A stretch of DNA of 64,000 bases from CBDFGS01 sp965247255 (GCA_965247255.1 CBDFGS010000009.1:1-64000), one strand, 5' to 3'; shown: positions 51,240 through 60,313, counted from the stretch's first letter. A program made the numbers and translations. Notes: generated by a model not told the origin, from the letters alone.

Positions 51240-51580
51240 GGCCGCCGCCGCCAGCTCTTCGACGTTCCTGCCAGCCCGGACCTCCGGTTCTTCCAACGCC
51301 ATCCGCGTCTCTTACGCGTCGATGTTCCATTGTCCCCAATCCGTAGCTGCCGATGCCCCATCGCGCAATCCAAAGCCCATGTTCCAATCACACCCGCGAA
51401 CGCCACCGGCATTTTGTCCACTTTCGTAGCTGCGACTGTCCAGTAGGGGTGGAACGAGTACCGGAATCAAATTGCTCGCTCCGATTTAGCAGGATGCCCC
51501 ATTCACCCCGATTTCAGCTACGGAATCGCCCGAACTGCGACTTGGTGTCCCGTGCGATCTCCTGTACACGGGTATGACAC
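51240..51580. repeat. Iteron-like array after the membrane-anchored HTH gene
   Basis: ATGTTCCATT (51322), ATGCCCCATC (51353), ATGTTCCAAT (51379) and ATGCCCCATT (51494) share ATGYYCCAWY; TGTTCC/TGTCC lies at 51323, 51380 and 51437, exactly 57 bases apart. The motif CAGCTACGRA occurs at 51340-51349 (minus), 51423-51432 (minus) and 51515-51524 (plus). No gene is visible; the following 170 bases to 51748 are empty. Confidence 0.6.
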
Positions 51581-51748
51581 CGCCAGCGACCCCTGGAATC
51601 TCGCGCCTTCTGAGGGGAGTCTGTGCGCGCGAGCCCTACCCGGTCCGTTGCCGTTGTCCAGTCGCTTGCGCTGGAGTCACTAACTCACTACAATGTATCT
51701 GGACATCTACCCTCCGGCTAGGGCAAGCTGAGACGAAGGAGGCACGAC

Positions 51749-52153
51749 ATGGCCGTAGACCAGAAGGACAAGTACCGAGAAATGGTGATCCGAGGCAAGT
51801 ACCAGAGACTGTACACGTACCTGAGCAGTCTTCAGGTGCAGGAGTGGAGGACCTCCTTCAACGAGGTCGAGGCAGTCATCGGATTCGAGTTGCCTCCGTC
51901 CGCACGGCTGCACCGGCCCTGGTGGGGAAATCAGAGAGGCGGCAATGGCCACAGCCACGCCCTTGCCTGGAGCGTCGCCGGCTGGGAGACGGCGGGGGTC
52001 GATATGGATGGCGAGACGCTGCTGTTCCGGCGAACGCACCCCAAGCCCATACCCAGGCTCTCTCTCGACGAGGCGTGGCCCGTCCACCCCACCGCGGTGT
52101 GGCCGGAAGGTCTGAGCCTCAGACGTGAGGACCTCTACGAGGAGAGGGTTTAG
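51749..52153 (+). CDS. DUF7662-like protein, upstream partner of a PIN protein
   Basis: A 134-residue protein: YQRLYTYLSSLQVQEWRTSF, then NEVEAVIGFELPPSARLHRP, then WWGNQRGG, and AWSVAGWETAGVDMDGETLL. This pattern, a helix followed by 'F.EvE.iiG..LP.SAr..r.WW.N' and a small sheet, is that of DUF7662. It ends 7 bases before the PIN gene, so the two form one operon and may be an antitoxin-toxin pair. The start follows GACGAAGGAGGCACGAC. Confidence 0.75.
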   Translation: MAVDQKDKYREMVIRGKYQRLYTYLSSLQVQEWRTSFNEVEAVIGFELPPSARLHRPWWGNQRGGNGHSHALAWSVAGWETAGVDMDGETLLFRRTHPKPIPRLSLDEAWPVHPTAVWPEGLSLRREDLYEERV

Positions 52154-52160
52154 TCCCGCC

Positions 52161-52583
52161 ATGTTCATAGACACCAACGTGCTGGTGAAGTCCCGTGTTC
52201 CCAGCGCGCCTGACCACGACGCGGCTCGGGCGAGCCTGGAGCGTGCTTTTCGAGACCCTGAACCGCTAAGGATCAGCCGTCAGGTGATACGAGAGTACCT
52301 GGCCGTCGTCACTCGACCGCAGACCTGGCCAGTGGCCATCACCCGTGAGGATGCCCTGGATGACGTGAGCAGGCTGATAGGCAGCTTCGAGATACTCGAG
52401 GACGGTCCCGTGGTGACCGAATCGCTCGTGGGGCTGTGTCGAGAGATTCCCGCGGGGGGACGGCAGATTCACGACGCCAACATCGTCGCAACCATGCTGG
52501 CGCATGGGGAGCGCAGGCTATTGACGTTCAACGTCTCAGACTTTCGACGTTACGGCGACCGCATCGAACTGGTGGACAGCTAG
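52161..52583 (+). CDS. PIN-domain ribonuclease (VapC-like)
   Basis: A 140-residue protein. The PIN acidic residues are visible: Asp in MFIDTNVLVKS (D4), Glu in SRQVIREYLAVVTRP and Asp in RQIHDANIVATML, followed by RRLLTFNVSDFRRYGD. PIN toxins cleave RNA, usually held in check by a small DNA-binding antitoxin. The neighbour is a DUF7662 protein instead of a classical VapB. Confidence 0.85.
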   Translation: MFIDTNVLVKSRVPSAPDHDAARASLERAFRDPEPLRISRQVIREYLAVVTRPQTWPVAITREDALDDVSRLIGSFEILEDGPVVTESLVGLCREIPAGGRQIHDANIVATMLAHGERRLLTFNVSDFRRYGDRIELVDS

Positions 52584-52619
52584 CGGGTTGGGTTGGAAGC
52601 AATCACTGAGGAGGACAGC

Positions 52620-54215
52620 ATGAAGAAGGACCTACAGCCGCTCACACCGGCGGCGCTCTACGCCAGGGTATCCAGCGACAGGCAGGACGTGGACCTGTCC
52701 GTGTCCGCCCAGCTCAGAGCGCTCAAGGACTATGCCAGGGCAAACGGCTACTCCGTCGCCCGCCAGTACGTGGACGAGGCCGAGAGCGGCCTCGTCGCAG
52801 ACAGGCCCCAGTTCCGGGAGATGATCGAGGAGGGCAGCAAGCCGAAGGCCCCCTTCGACGTGATTCTCGTCTGGAAATTCAGCCGCTTCACCAGAAAGCG
52901 CGAACACGCCGTCGCGTTCAAGTCGATGCTGCGGAGGAAGGGTATCAGGGTAGTCTCTATCACCGAGCAGGCCGAGGACAACGCCACGGGCAGGCTGCTT
53001 GAGGGAATCATCGAGAGCGTCGATGAGTTCTACAGCGAAAATTTAGCGCAGGAGGTCGTCCGGGGGATGAGAGAAGCTGCATCGAGAGGCTTCTTCCTCG
53101 GCTCCAAGGCCCCCTTCGGCTACAGGCGGGTGAAGGTCAGCGACGGGATGAAGGAGCGTCCCACGCTGGAAGTTGACCCCGCCACCGCTCCGGTGGTGAA
53201 GGAGATATTCGAGAGTTCGCTCAGCGGCTACGGCCTCAAGGAGATATGCAGGACCCTGAACGACCGGGGCATCACCAACAGGGGCAAGCGCTGGTACAAG
53301 GGAGGACTCCACTACCTGCTGACCAACGAAGCCTACACCGGAACCGCCGTCTGGGGCAGAACCACCAAGGTAGAGAAGGCCCAGGACCCGGTGCGAGTGG
53401 AGGGAGCATGGCCCGCGCTGGTGTCGAGGGAGCTGTTCGACGCCGTGCAGCAGGCGATGCGGGACCGTGCCCCGAAGGTGCAGAGGCCCGGTAGAGTGGG
53501 GAGCAAGTTCCTGCTGAGCGGTCTGCTCAAGTGCGGGGTGTGCGGCAGGCCCTACAGTGGCCAGGGGGCCAAGAGCGGCCAGTTCGCCTACTACGTCTGC
53601 GGGACATTGTTCCGGGAGGGAGCGGGGACGTGCAGCGCCCGCTACCTGAACGCCCCCAGGGTGGAGGACTTCATTGTTGAGAAGATACGGGAGCGAATCC
53701 TCACCGAGGAGACCATCGTGGAGCTGGTGACACTGGTGGCGGAAGAGATCGACGCAATGGCCGGTGAGCTGTCCGGCAGGCTGGAGGTCATCGAGGCCGA
53801 GCTAAGGGACGTGAGGAAGCGTCTTGAGCGGCTCTACGAGGCCCTTGAAACGAGCGAGTTTACGTTGGAGGTCCTGTCGCCCCGGATCTTCTCGCTGAGG
53901 CACCGTGAGGAGCAACTGGAGGCTGCGAGAGAGGACGCCGAGACCCAGCTTGAGCAGCGGAGGGTTGAGCTTCCGACCACCGAGGAGATCAAGGGGTACG
54001 TGGCGGACTTCCGGGAGTTCTTGCAAGAGGGGACATTCCCCGAGCGGAAGGCACTCATCCGCAACTTCGTGGAGGGCATCGAGGTGGTGGGAGACGAGGC
54101 GACGCTGACGTACACCGTTCCCATGCCAAAGGACGGTGTGACCTCGGAATCGGCCTCGGTTCTTGATTTCGTCCAGTCCGGCCCAGCTAACGGGACTCGA
54201 ACCGGGCTGGTCTAG
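52620..54215 (+). CDS. Large serine recombinase 2
   Basis: A 531-residue protein from ATG 52620 (GAGGAGG 5 bases upstream; an earlier TTG is less likely). Catalytic S18 lies in LYARVSSDRQ; DVILVWKFSRFTRKREHAVA and ADNATGRLLEGIIESVDEFY complete the catalytic domain. A zinc ribbon (CGVCGRPYSG, later YVCG and C) and a long coiled coil (ELRDVRKRLERLYEALETSE) follow. It is the last gene of the element, the usual place of the integrase, so it is the better candidate for the enzyme that inserted the element. Confidence 0.93.
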   Translation: MKKDLQPLTPAALYARVSSDRQDVDLSVSAQLRALKDYARANGYSVARQYVDEAESGLVADRPQFREMIEEGSKPKAPFDVILVWKFSRFTRKREHAVAFKSMLRRKGIRVVSITEQAEDNATGRLLEGIIESVDEFYSENLAQEVVRGMREAASRGFFLGSKAPFGYRRVKVSDGMKERPTLEVDPATAPVVKEIFESSLSGYGLKEICRTLNDRGITNRGKRWYKGGLHYLLTNEAYTGTAVWGRTTKVEKAQDPVRVEGAWPALVSRELFDAVQQAMRDRAPKVQRPGRVGSKFLLSGLLKCGVCGRPYSGQGAKSGQFAYYVCGTLFREGAGTCSARYLNAPRVEDFIVEKIRERILTEETIVELVTLVAEEIDAMAGELSGRLEVIEAELRDVRKRLERLYEALETSEFTLEVLSPRIFSLRHREEQLEAAREDAETQLEQRRVELPTTEEIKGYVADFREFLQEGTFPERKALIRNFVEGIEVVGDEATLTYTVPMPKDGVTSESASVLDFVQSGPANGTRTGLV

Positions 54216-54527
54216 AGCGACAAGGTGAGAATCAGCTCGAAAGTTCTTGCGTCTATACGGTCGGGGTCGCTCCTGCTAACTTTTTGTGAAGTCGCGCGAG
54301 CGTCAGTATAACGCGAGTCAAACCCGGGCAAGCAGCCTCCGTCCTGTGAGTGCGGGTCACGGGCACGGTGTAAACTCGCCCCCCTCAAGCCACAAACACA
54401 ATCCGCGATGCCCAGACGGGCCCACCCGTGAGATTCGAACTCCCGCTTCACAAACATCTGCAATGCCCGCATAATTGCCATCATGAGAGGCGGGTGATCA
54501 CCATTCGCGGCCTACACACTACCTTCA
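54216..54527. other. Noncoding region with copy A of a direct repeat
   Basis: No gene. It holds CTCGAAAGTTCTTGC at 54236, the first part of a 35-base repeat (33 of 35 identical) that recurs at 57183-57217. Read on the minus strand both copies encode DPxRIxARTFE and run to a stop codon after LxL. GAGATTCGAACTC near 54430 resembles a tRNA T-arm, but no tRNA could be folded. Confidence 0.5.
54236..54270. repeat. Direct repeat copy A
   Basis: CTCGAAAGTTCTTGC, G, TCTATACGG, T, CGGGGTCGC. It differs from copy B at two positions only. It lies 21 bases after the stop of serine recombinase 2, a position usual for an attachment site. Confidence 0.6.
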
Positions 54528-56147
54528 ATGAGGATCAAGCAAATGGCTGGACTTCCCTCCACAAGGCCAGATGGGAACGTCATTCGCACAGCTGACCTGC
54601 TCGGGGCTTTCTCCCTGGCGAGTGACCTCGCGATGGGGTTGCACACGGAGCACGGGGCACGCTCCTGCTACATTGGCATGCACATCGCCGAGGAGATGGA
54701 ACTCCCTTTAGAGCAGCGCACAGATCTGTACTACGCCGAGTTGTTGAAGGATGCCGGCTGCACTACCTACACCAGCCAGCTAGCCGGTTCTTGGCTTGTG
54801 GACGAGCTCGCTGCCAAGCGGGACCTGCAATTCTTCCGCAATTCCCGGAACCCCTTGGATGTCGCCTCATGGCTTCTCAAGTATGTAGCGGCGGGAGCAC
54901 CCTTCCCAACCAGGGCCACCCATATGCTGGACTTCCTGGTAAAGGGACGGGCGTTCATGAAAGAAGGCTTTGAGAGCACCTGCCATGTGGCCTCACGCAT
55001 TGCCCAACGAATGGGCATGCCCCAGACAGTCCAGGACGCGCTGATGCAAGTTTTTGAGCAATGGGATGGCCGCGGAATGCCATATGGTATCAAGAGCGAC
55101 GCTATCTCTGTCATCTCTCGCATCGTACTGGTGACAAGCTTCCTGGAGGTCTTCCATCGAGTGGAAGGCCGTGATGCGGCAAAACACGTAGCCCTGGCAC
55201 GCCGCGGCAACGCCTTCGATCCTTCGGTGGTCGATGCCTTCCTCTCTGTGGCCCAGAAGGAAAGCTTCTGGAGGGGACTGGAAGAGGAAAGGGTGTGGGA
55301 TACCGTGCTTTCCATGGAGCCGGAGCAGTCCCCCTATCAGTATATGGGAGAGGAGAAGCTGATTGATGTGGCGCTGGCCTTAGCCGACTACGCCGACCTG
55401 AAATCGCCTTTTATGGCTGGCCGTTCGCGCAGAGTAGCCGGTTTGGCAAAGCGCATCGCTCGGAGGATGAGGACTCCGGAGCCAGAGGTGACCCACAGCT
55501 ATCGTGCTGCGTTGGTGCATGATATCGGTATTGTGGCCGTACCCTCCTTCGTGCTGAACAAGCCCCAAGACACCCTCACCGAGGCCGAGCGAGAGCAAGT
55601 ACGGCTCCACCCTTACCACTCCGAGCGAATCTTGTCCAAAGTCCCTGCTCTGGAGCCGATCATTCCCCTCGTGGCAGCACATCACGAGGAGATGGACGGT
55701 CGTGGCTACCATCGCGGGCTTCGGGGCGTCCAGATACCGCTGGGAGCACGGATTATCGCTGTGGCTGACCGCTTCGATGAGCTTACTCACGATGCGCCCG
55801 GCAGCCCAGGCCGCGAGTTAGATCAGGCTGTCGATGTGATGGGCCAAGAAGTTGGGAGTAGGCTCGCTCCCGATGCTTTCAAGGCTCTCACGGATGACCT
55901 AAGTGGGGTAGATCGCGCCCACAGACAGAGGACCCGCCAACAAGAATGGCCTGCCCGGCTCACTGATCGAGAGGTTGACGTGCTCCGTCTGATAGCCAAA
56001 GGCCTCAATAGGCGGCAAGTGGCCGGGGCTCTCTTCATAGCCGAAGGAACCGTCCGGTCCCATTTGGAACATATCTACAGCAAGATCGGTGTGTCCAGTC
56101 GGGCCACCGCCACTCTCTTTGCCGTCGAACACAACCTGCTGCCCTAA
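54528..56147 (+). CDS. HD-GYP / LuxR two-domain regulator
   Basis: A 539-residue protein. The first ~270 residues resemble a degenerate HD domain (GARSCYIGMHIAEEM, then EQWDGRGMPYG). Residues ~290-450 form a HD-GYP phosphodiesterase domain with YRAALVHDIGIVAVPSF (H331/D332) and AAHHEEMDGRGYHRG (about 383-397). The C-terminus (LTDREVDVLRLIAKGLNRRQ, then IAEGTVRSHLEHIYSKIGVS) is a LuxR HTH. It probably hydrolyses c-di-GMP, or uses it as a signal, to regulate transcription. The start ATG 54528 lacks a clear ribosome binding site; ATG 54543 is an alternative. Confidence 0.85.
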   Translation: MRIKQMAGLPSTRPDGNVIRTADLLGAFSLASDLAMGLHTEHGARSCYIGMHIAEEMELPLEQRTDLYYAELLKDAGCTTYTSQLAGSWLVDELAAKRDLQFFRNSRNPLDVASWLLKYVAAGAPFPTRATHMLDFLVKGRAFMKEGFESTCHVASRIAQRMGMPQTVQDALMQVFEQWDGRGMPYGIKSDAISVISRIVLVTSFLEVFHRVEGRDAAKHVALARRGNAFDPSVVDAFLSVAQKESFWRGLEEERVWDTVLSMEPEQSPYQYMGEEKLIDVALALADYADLKSPFMAGRSRRVAGLAKRIARRMRTPEPEVTHSYRAALVHDIGIVAVPSFVLNKPQDTLTEAEREQVRLHPYHSERILSKVPALEPIIPLVAAHHEEMDGRGYHRGLRGVQIPLGARIIAVADRFDELTHDAPGSPGRELDQAVDVMGQEVGSRLAPDAFKALTDDLSGVDRAHRQRTRQQEWPARLTDREVDVLRLIAKGLNRRQVAGALFIAEGTVRSHLEHIYSKIGVSSRATATLFAVEHNLLP

Positions 56148-56358
56148 TCAAGCGTCTCGTTCAAGAAGCCGTTCTCACCCAGAGCTGTTTCCTTTTCCAG
56201 ATTCTCAGCAGAGGCGTGTACCTCAGCGACAGGCCTATCGTTTTTCGTAGAAAGGATCGGCTTCTAGGAATTTCTGCCCACTAATATCCGACGTTTGTCA
56301 GATGAAGAGGGCCTATAGTCCCTGGACAATGGATAGAATCTTAAACGGAGGTGCCACA

Positions 56359-56931
56359 ATGGCAACGGCAACGGTGGTTAATGGATTGAATGTCCAGGGG
56401 ATTCAAGACATGGTGGAGATGGTGACGGCACAGCCCCAGGTCGCAAAGGCTGTTTTCTATGCGACCACCATATGGAGCACTGGCTTCCATAACGAGGCTG
56501 TAGTCAAGCCATTTTCCATGGGTGGGGTCAGGAATGACACATCCCGCAAAAAGGCCTTCACAATCGTAGGAGACCACCCCCAGGAGCTCCTGGGAACCGA
56601 CAAGGGCCCATCCTCGGTGGAAGTGCTACTCTCAGCCTTGGGACACTGCCTGGCTTCAGGCTGGGCGACTTATGGCGCGAGCATGAGTATTCCCATTGAA
56701 GGGCTGAGGGTAGAGGTCGAGGGCGACATTGATCTCCAGGGTATGCTGGCCCTGCCGGAGCCCGGAACTGTACCCCCAGGCTATCAGGCAATCCGCGCTA
56801 CTTACTACGTCAAGAGCAGCGCTACTAGAGAGCAACTGGAGCAGCTCGCCAAGATGGCGGAAGACCTCTCCCCCACCCGACACTCTCTGAGGGCAGTCAA
56901 TTTCTCCTCCCATCTGAACATCCAAGAGTAA
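56359..56931 (+). CDS. OsmC-family protein
   Basis: 190 residues from ATG 56359 (CGGAGGTGCCACA leader, better than the upstream in-frame ATG). The OsmC core is VGDHPQELLGTDKGPSSVEV, then LLSALGHCLASGWATYGASM, with one Cys in ALGHCLA. The second Cys of peroxidatic OsmC/Ohr proteins (expected in a SPV-like segment) is replaced by DLSPTRHSLRAVNF, so thiol peroxidase activity is doubtful; many such one-Cys members are known. It lies downstream of the regulator with its own leader. Confidence 0.85.
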   Translation: MATATVVNGLNVQGIQDMVEMVTAQPQVAKAVFYATTIWSTGFHNEAVVKPFSMGGVRNDTSRKKAFTIVGDHPQELLGTDKGPSSVEVLLSALGHCLASGWATYGASMSIPIEGLRVEVEGDIDLQGMLALPEPGTVPPGYQAIRATYYVKSSATREQLEQLAKMAEDLSPTRHSLRAVNFSSHLNIQE

Positions 56932-57365
56932 CCGACGGAACCAGATGGGAACTCCTGGGGCCTCACTCCAGGTTTGACGGAGGTCAGATCAACCAGATGC
57001 TGGGAAGAAGGGGCCTATGGCAAAACAGCACTGCCACAGGCCCCTTGCTCACCTGAAGTTGTGTGGGGCTGCGTCAGCCTCGACGATAGGTCCGGCCCTA
57101 GAAAGCTCTCGTGCTGTCCACGGAGATCAGGCATTGAGAGTCTCGAACTTGCCAGCAGTCACAACGCGAGCTGCAGAGCCATCTCGAAAGTTCTTGCTTC
57201 TATACGGGCGGGGTCGCCAGCAATACTTTTTTGACACTCGTATGAGACCGTGAAGAAGGGCTCCAACTCAGGTATGGGCCTTACGGCCACGACCTGCCGG
57301 TCCAGAACCTGTGGTTCTTTAGAACCACTCCTCGGAAACGCGCTCCGTCTCGAACTGGCTCTCAC
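56932..57365. other. Noncoding region with copy B of the direct repeat
   Basis: About 430 bases, no gene. It contains the second 35-base repeat copy at 57183-57217. Nothing else was noticed. Confidence 0.5.
57183..57217. repeat. Direct repeat copy B
   Basis: CTCGAAAGTTCTTGC, T, TCTATACGG, G, CGGGGTCGC. Same orientation as copy A and 2.9 kb from it; the two bracket the regulator and OsmC genes. Confidence 0.6.
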
Positions 57366-58262
57366 TTAGAGGAAGACCGGTTGTATCCAGGCCTTTGCGC
57401 CTGACGACGAAAGAATCGTCGCTCTCACGTACGCCTCGTCGCCCCGGACCGAGTACGACTGTCGCAAGCCTCGGTTCTCTGAGACGACTTTCCCACCGTC
57501 GCTGATGAACCGGGTTGTGAATTCATCGGTACCGATGGGCTTTATCGTTAACGAGATGGAGCGCGGCGAGACGTCGAGGGCGTCCAGCGAAACTCCCGTC
57601 GAAGCGTAGAAGTGGCCGGCGACTAGTGCTTCAAGGATACTCTCCTCGGTCAGCTCGGCCGCTCGAACATAGACCCAACCTCGACCGGGGTTAGCTCTCT
57701 CCGGTATGAACTCGTCGTAGGTATGGGCGTCGTCCGTCGCGATGCCATATATCTGCTGGCCCGCGGTCAGGACCGAGTCCCATATCTCCTCACAGCTTGG
57801 CCTGCCGGGAGCGCCGTCGTTGTTCTTACTCGAGCCACCCCCGTTGTACACCTCCATGAGGATGGGTCCGTTTACCTGGGCGATGTGCTCGTGATTGAAG
57901 CCCCACCGGTAATTAGGATGGTTCAAACAAGCGATACCGCCCGCTTCGAGGATCGCATTTACGTTGGCTTGCATTGTCGGGACCACCTCGCCTGCGTCGA
58001 CGAAATCGACGGTCCTGGAAATGCCGAACCCGTTGACATGCACGGGGCCCTCGCCGCTCGCCATCGACCTCCCGACCTCCTGGCCACGGACGATCACCAG
58101 CGCCGTGCTCTCTACCGGGGTGAAGACATGGTGGTCGGTGATGGCCAGGAAATCGTAGCCGTGGTCAATGTACCAGCGGACAACGTTCTCCGGAGAACCA
58201 GGCCCGTCCGCTCCGAGCCCACTCGTGTGCGTATGTAAGTTGCCTTTAAACCAGCGGCTCAT
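57366..58262 (-). CDS. PHP-domain metal-dependent phosphoesterase
   Basis: 298 residues from ATG 58262 (GGAGGACCTCCTC upstream). The PHP motifs are NLHTHTSGLGADG (H10, H12), FLAITDHHVFTPVE (D43, H44), ILEAGGIACLNHPNYRWGF, and GIATDDAHTYDEF. The C-terminal third is a beta-sandwich-like tail (VSPRSISLTIKPIGTDEFTT). Secreted and cytoplasmic forms exist; no signal is seen. It probably cleaves phosphate esters; context suggests carbohydrate-related host genes nearby. Confidence 0.85.
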   Translation of the reverse strand: MSRWFKGNLHTHTSGLGADGPGSPENVVRWYIDHGYDFLAITDHHVFTPVESTALVIVRGQEVGRSMASGEGPVHVNGFGISRTVDFVDAGEVVPTMQANVNAILEAGGIACLNHPNYRWGFNHEHIAQVNGPILMEVYNGGGSSKNNDGAPGRPSCEEIWDSVLTAGQQIYGIATDDAHTYDEFIPERANPGRGWVYVRAAELTEESILEALVAGHFYASTGVSLDALDVSPRSISLTIKPIGTDEFTTRFISDGGKVVSENRGLRQSYSVRGDEAYVRATILSSSGAKAWIQPVFL

Positions 58263-58531
58263 GAGGAGGTCCTCCAACTTGAGGGTAACTGACCTAGGGG
58301 AACGCAGGCGCGGCGGCGCACATTCAGGTGGCCGCCCGTTGGGTGACAAAAGTGACGCTTCGATTCATATTTGCCTTCCTATTACATACGCTCTCAACCC
58401 GGACATTCGTGGATAGTAGGATTAGTAGAGTATGGTCAGTTCCATCACTTTTATCACCCTCAGGTCTCCCATCGTTTCCGACTGATATCACGCTTTTACA
58501 TATAGGGGCGTATGTGACGGTTTCTACTTAC
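58263..58531. other. Short intergenic stretch, no gene
   Basis: AT-richer than its surroundings; contains the likely promoter of the minus-strand PHP gene and the left target duplication of IS1380 copy 2. Confidence 0.4.
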
Positions 58532-60235
58532 CCCGAATCCACCGAAGGACGTCCTTGGGGACAGCCCTTGAAGAAGCCAGCGGGTGCTCCTCTGAATCTG
58601 GGATAATGGTTTTGGAACAGAAACCCGCCCGGAAACAAGGAGCACCCAATAGATGCTGCCACAGAACAAACCCGACCGTATCCGCATCCTCTTTGACGAC
58701 CATCGCCTGGTGGCCAATGCCGGCCTGCTCCTGCCGGCCACCCTAGCCCGGCACCTGGGCCTGCGGGAACTCGTCGACCGTCACCTTGACCTCGGCGGAG
58801 CGCCGGGACGGGCGAACACTGGGGACAAGATGCTGACGCTGGTCGCTTCCGCGCTGGCAGGCGGCGACTGCATCGACGACGCCGATGCGCTGCGCGCTGG
58901 TGGGACGGTTGGTGTTCTAGGCTGCGTGGTCAAGGCGCCATCCACCCTGGGGACCTTCCTGCGCAGCTTCCGGTGGGGGCATGTCCGTCAACTCGACCGC
59001 GTGAGCCGCCAGTTGTTGGCCCGGGCCTGGGCCGCTGGGGCCGGACCCGGCGACTCGCCCCTGACCATCGACCTGGACTCGACCATCTGCGAGACCTATG
59101 GACTGGCCAAGGAGGGAGCGCGCCACCACGGCTATACCGGCGCCCGCGGCTATCACCCGCTGCTGGCCATTGCCGCCGGCACCGGCGAGGTGCTGATGTC
59201 CCGGCTGCGCGAGGGCCGGGCCAACACCGCCCGTGGCGCCGCCCACTTCCTGCGTGAGACGGTGGGGCGGGTGCGCTACGGCGGGGCCAGGGGACAACTC
59301 ACGGTGCGGGCCGACAGCGGCTTCTACGCCCACACTGTCGTTGCCGCCTGCCGGGAAATGGATGTCCGCTTCTCTATCACCATCCGCCAGCGCGCCAGGC
59401 TGCGGGATCTGATCGAGGCGATACCAGAGGAGGACTGGACTCCCATTCCCTACTGGATGGACGGCGCCGCCGATGTCGCCGAGACGACTTACACCCCGTT
59501 CCAGACCAAGCCGGACGCCGCGCCGGTGCGGCTCATTGTCCGGCGGGTGAAGCCGACGCCCGGTTCCCAGCTCGCCCTCTTCGCCAGATACAGCTATCAC
59601 GCCTTCATCACCGACCGCGATGGGGAGACGCTGGAACTGGAGGCCGATCATCGCCGCCACGCCGAGGTCGAGAACGCCATACGCGACCTCAAGTACGGCG
59701 TCGGGCTGAACCACATGCCGTCGGCGCGCTTCGCCGCCAACGGCGCCTGGCTGGCGGTCCAGGTGATGGCGCATAACCTGGACCGCTGGACGGCGCGGAT
59801 TGGTCTGGGCGAGCGGACCGTGATCACCAAGACCCTCAGGCGGCGGGTCTTCGCTCTGGTGGGACGGATCACCCGCTCGGCGCGCCGCCTCACTTTGCAT
59901 CTCCCCCGGCGCTGGCCTTGGGAAACCCAGTTCACTCGCGCCTTGGCCCGGCTGCAAGCCATTCCGTTCCCGGCCTGACGGCCAGCCTGCAACTGACCCA
60001 ACGTCCCCGCAATCTCGCGCCACCCCGGTCGCGAGAGTCCCCTGCTGCGTATCCTCTCGCCTTCCCGCGCATCGCAACTCCCGCATAGGGCCTTAGGGGC
60101 CCTGTGCGGCCACTGAAGACCGCCCGCCGGCCTCCCATCTACCCCAAGACCCCAGGCCATCTCCCCTGTAGCTCCCTCACCCACCCCCTTCCGCTGCCCT
60201 CACGCCGTCCATCGGTGTCCTTCGGTGGATTCGGG
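58532..60235 (+). mobile_element. IS1380-family insertion sequence, copy 2
   Basis: 1704 bp with the same 19-bp inverted repeats as copy 1 and a 5-bp target duplication CTTAC (58527-58531 and 60236-60240). Orientation is opposite to copy 1. A single-base indel in the tail (CCC/CCCC near 60098) accounts for the length difference. Both targets read CTTA followed by G or C, suggesting a target preference. Confidence 0.93.
58653..59978 (+). CDS. IS1380-family DDE transposase
   Basis: 441 residues; the DDE positions are the same as in copy 1 (DLDST, ADSGFYA, AEVENAIRDLK). It differs at about six residues, all outside the catalytic motifs. Since both copies have intact ends and genes, both could move and could also recombine with each other. 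Confidence 0.92.
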   Translation: MLPQNKPDRIRILFDDHRLVANAGLLLPATLARHLGLRELVDRHLDLGGAPGRANTGDKMLTLVASALAGGDCIDDADALRAGGTVGVLGCVVKAPSTLGTFLRSFRWGHVRQLDRVSRQLLARAWAAGAGPGDSPLTIDLDSTICETYGLAKEGARHHGYTGARGYHPLLAIAAGTGEVLMSRLREGRANTARGAAHFLRETVGRVRYGGARGQLTVRADSGFYAHTVVAACREMDVRFSITIRQRARLRDLIEAIPEEDWTPIPYWMDGAADVAETTYTPFQTKPDAAPVRLIVRRVKPTPGSQLALFARYSYHAFITDRDGETLELEADHRRHAEVENAIRDLKYGVGLNHMPSARFAANGAWLAVQVMAHNLDRWTARIGLGERTVITKTLRRRVFALVGRITRSARRLTLHLPRRWPWETQFTRALARLQAIPFPA

Positions 60236-60313
60236 CTTACACTTAGTTCTTATGAGTAAAAGCGTGACAGGTCGACCTATATGGAAAATCGCGACAGGAT
60301 GCCGCGATGGGAA

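Noticed and set aside
13022..54215. A resident restriction-modification system
   Set aside because: An adenine methyltransferase, SNF2 helicase and PD-(D/E)XK nuclease are present but lie in separate parts of a recombination array and lack the specificity subunit or fusion typical of known types.
54185..54445. tRNA-like T-arm strings (GGGACTCGAACC near 54192, GAGATTCGAACTC near 54430)
   Set aside because: Neither can be folded into a tRNA with acceptor, D and anticodon arms; the first lies inside the recombinase gene end.
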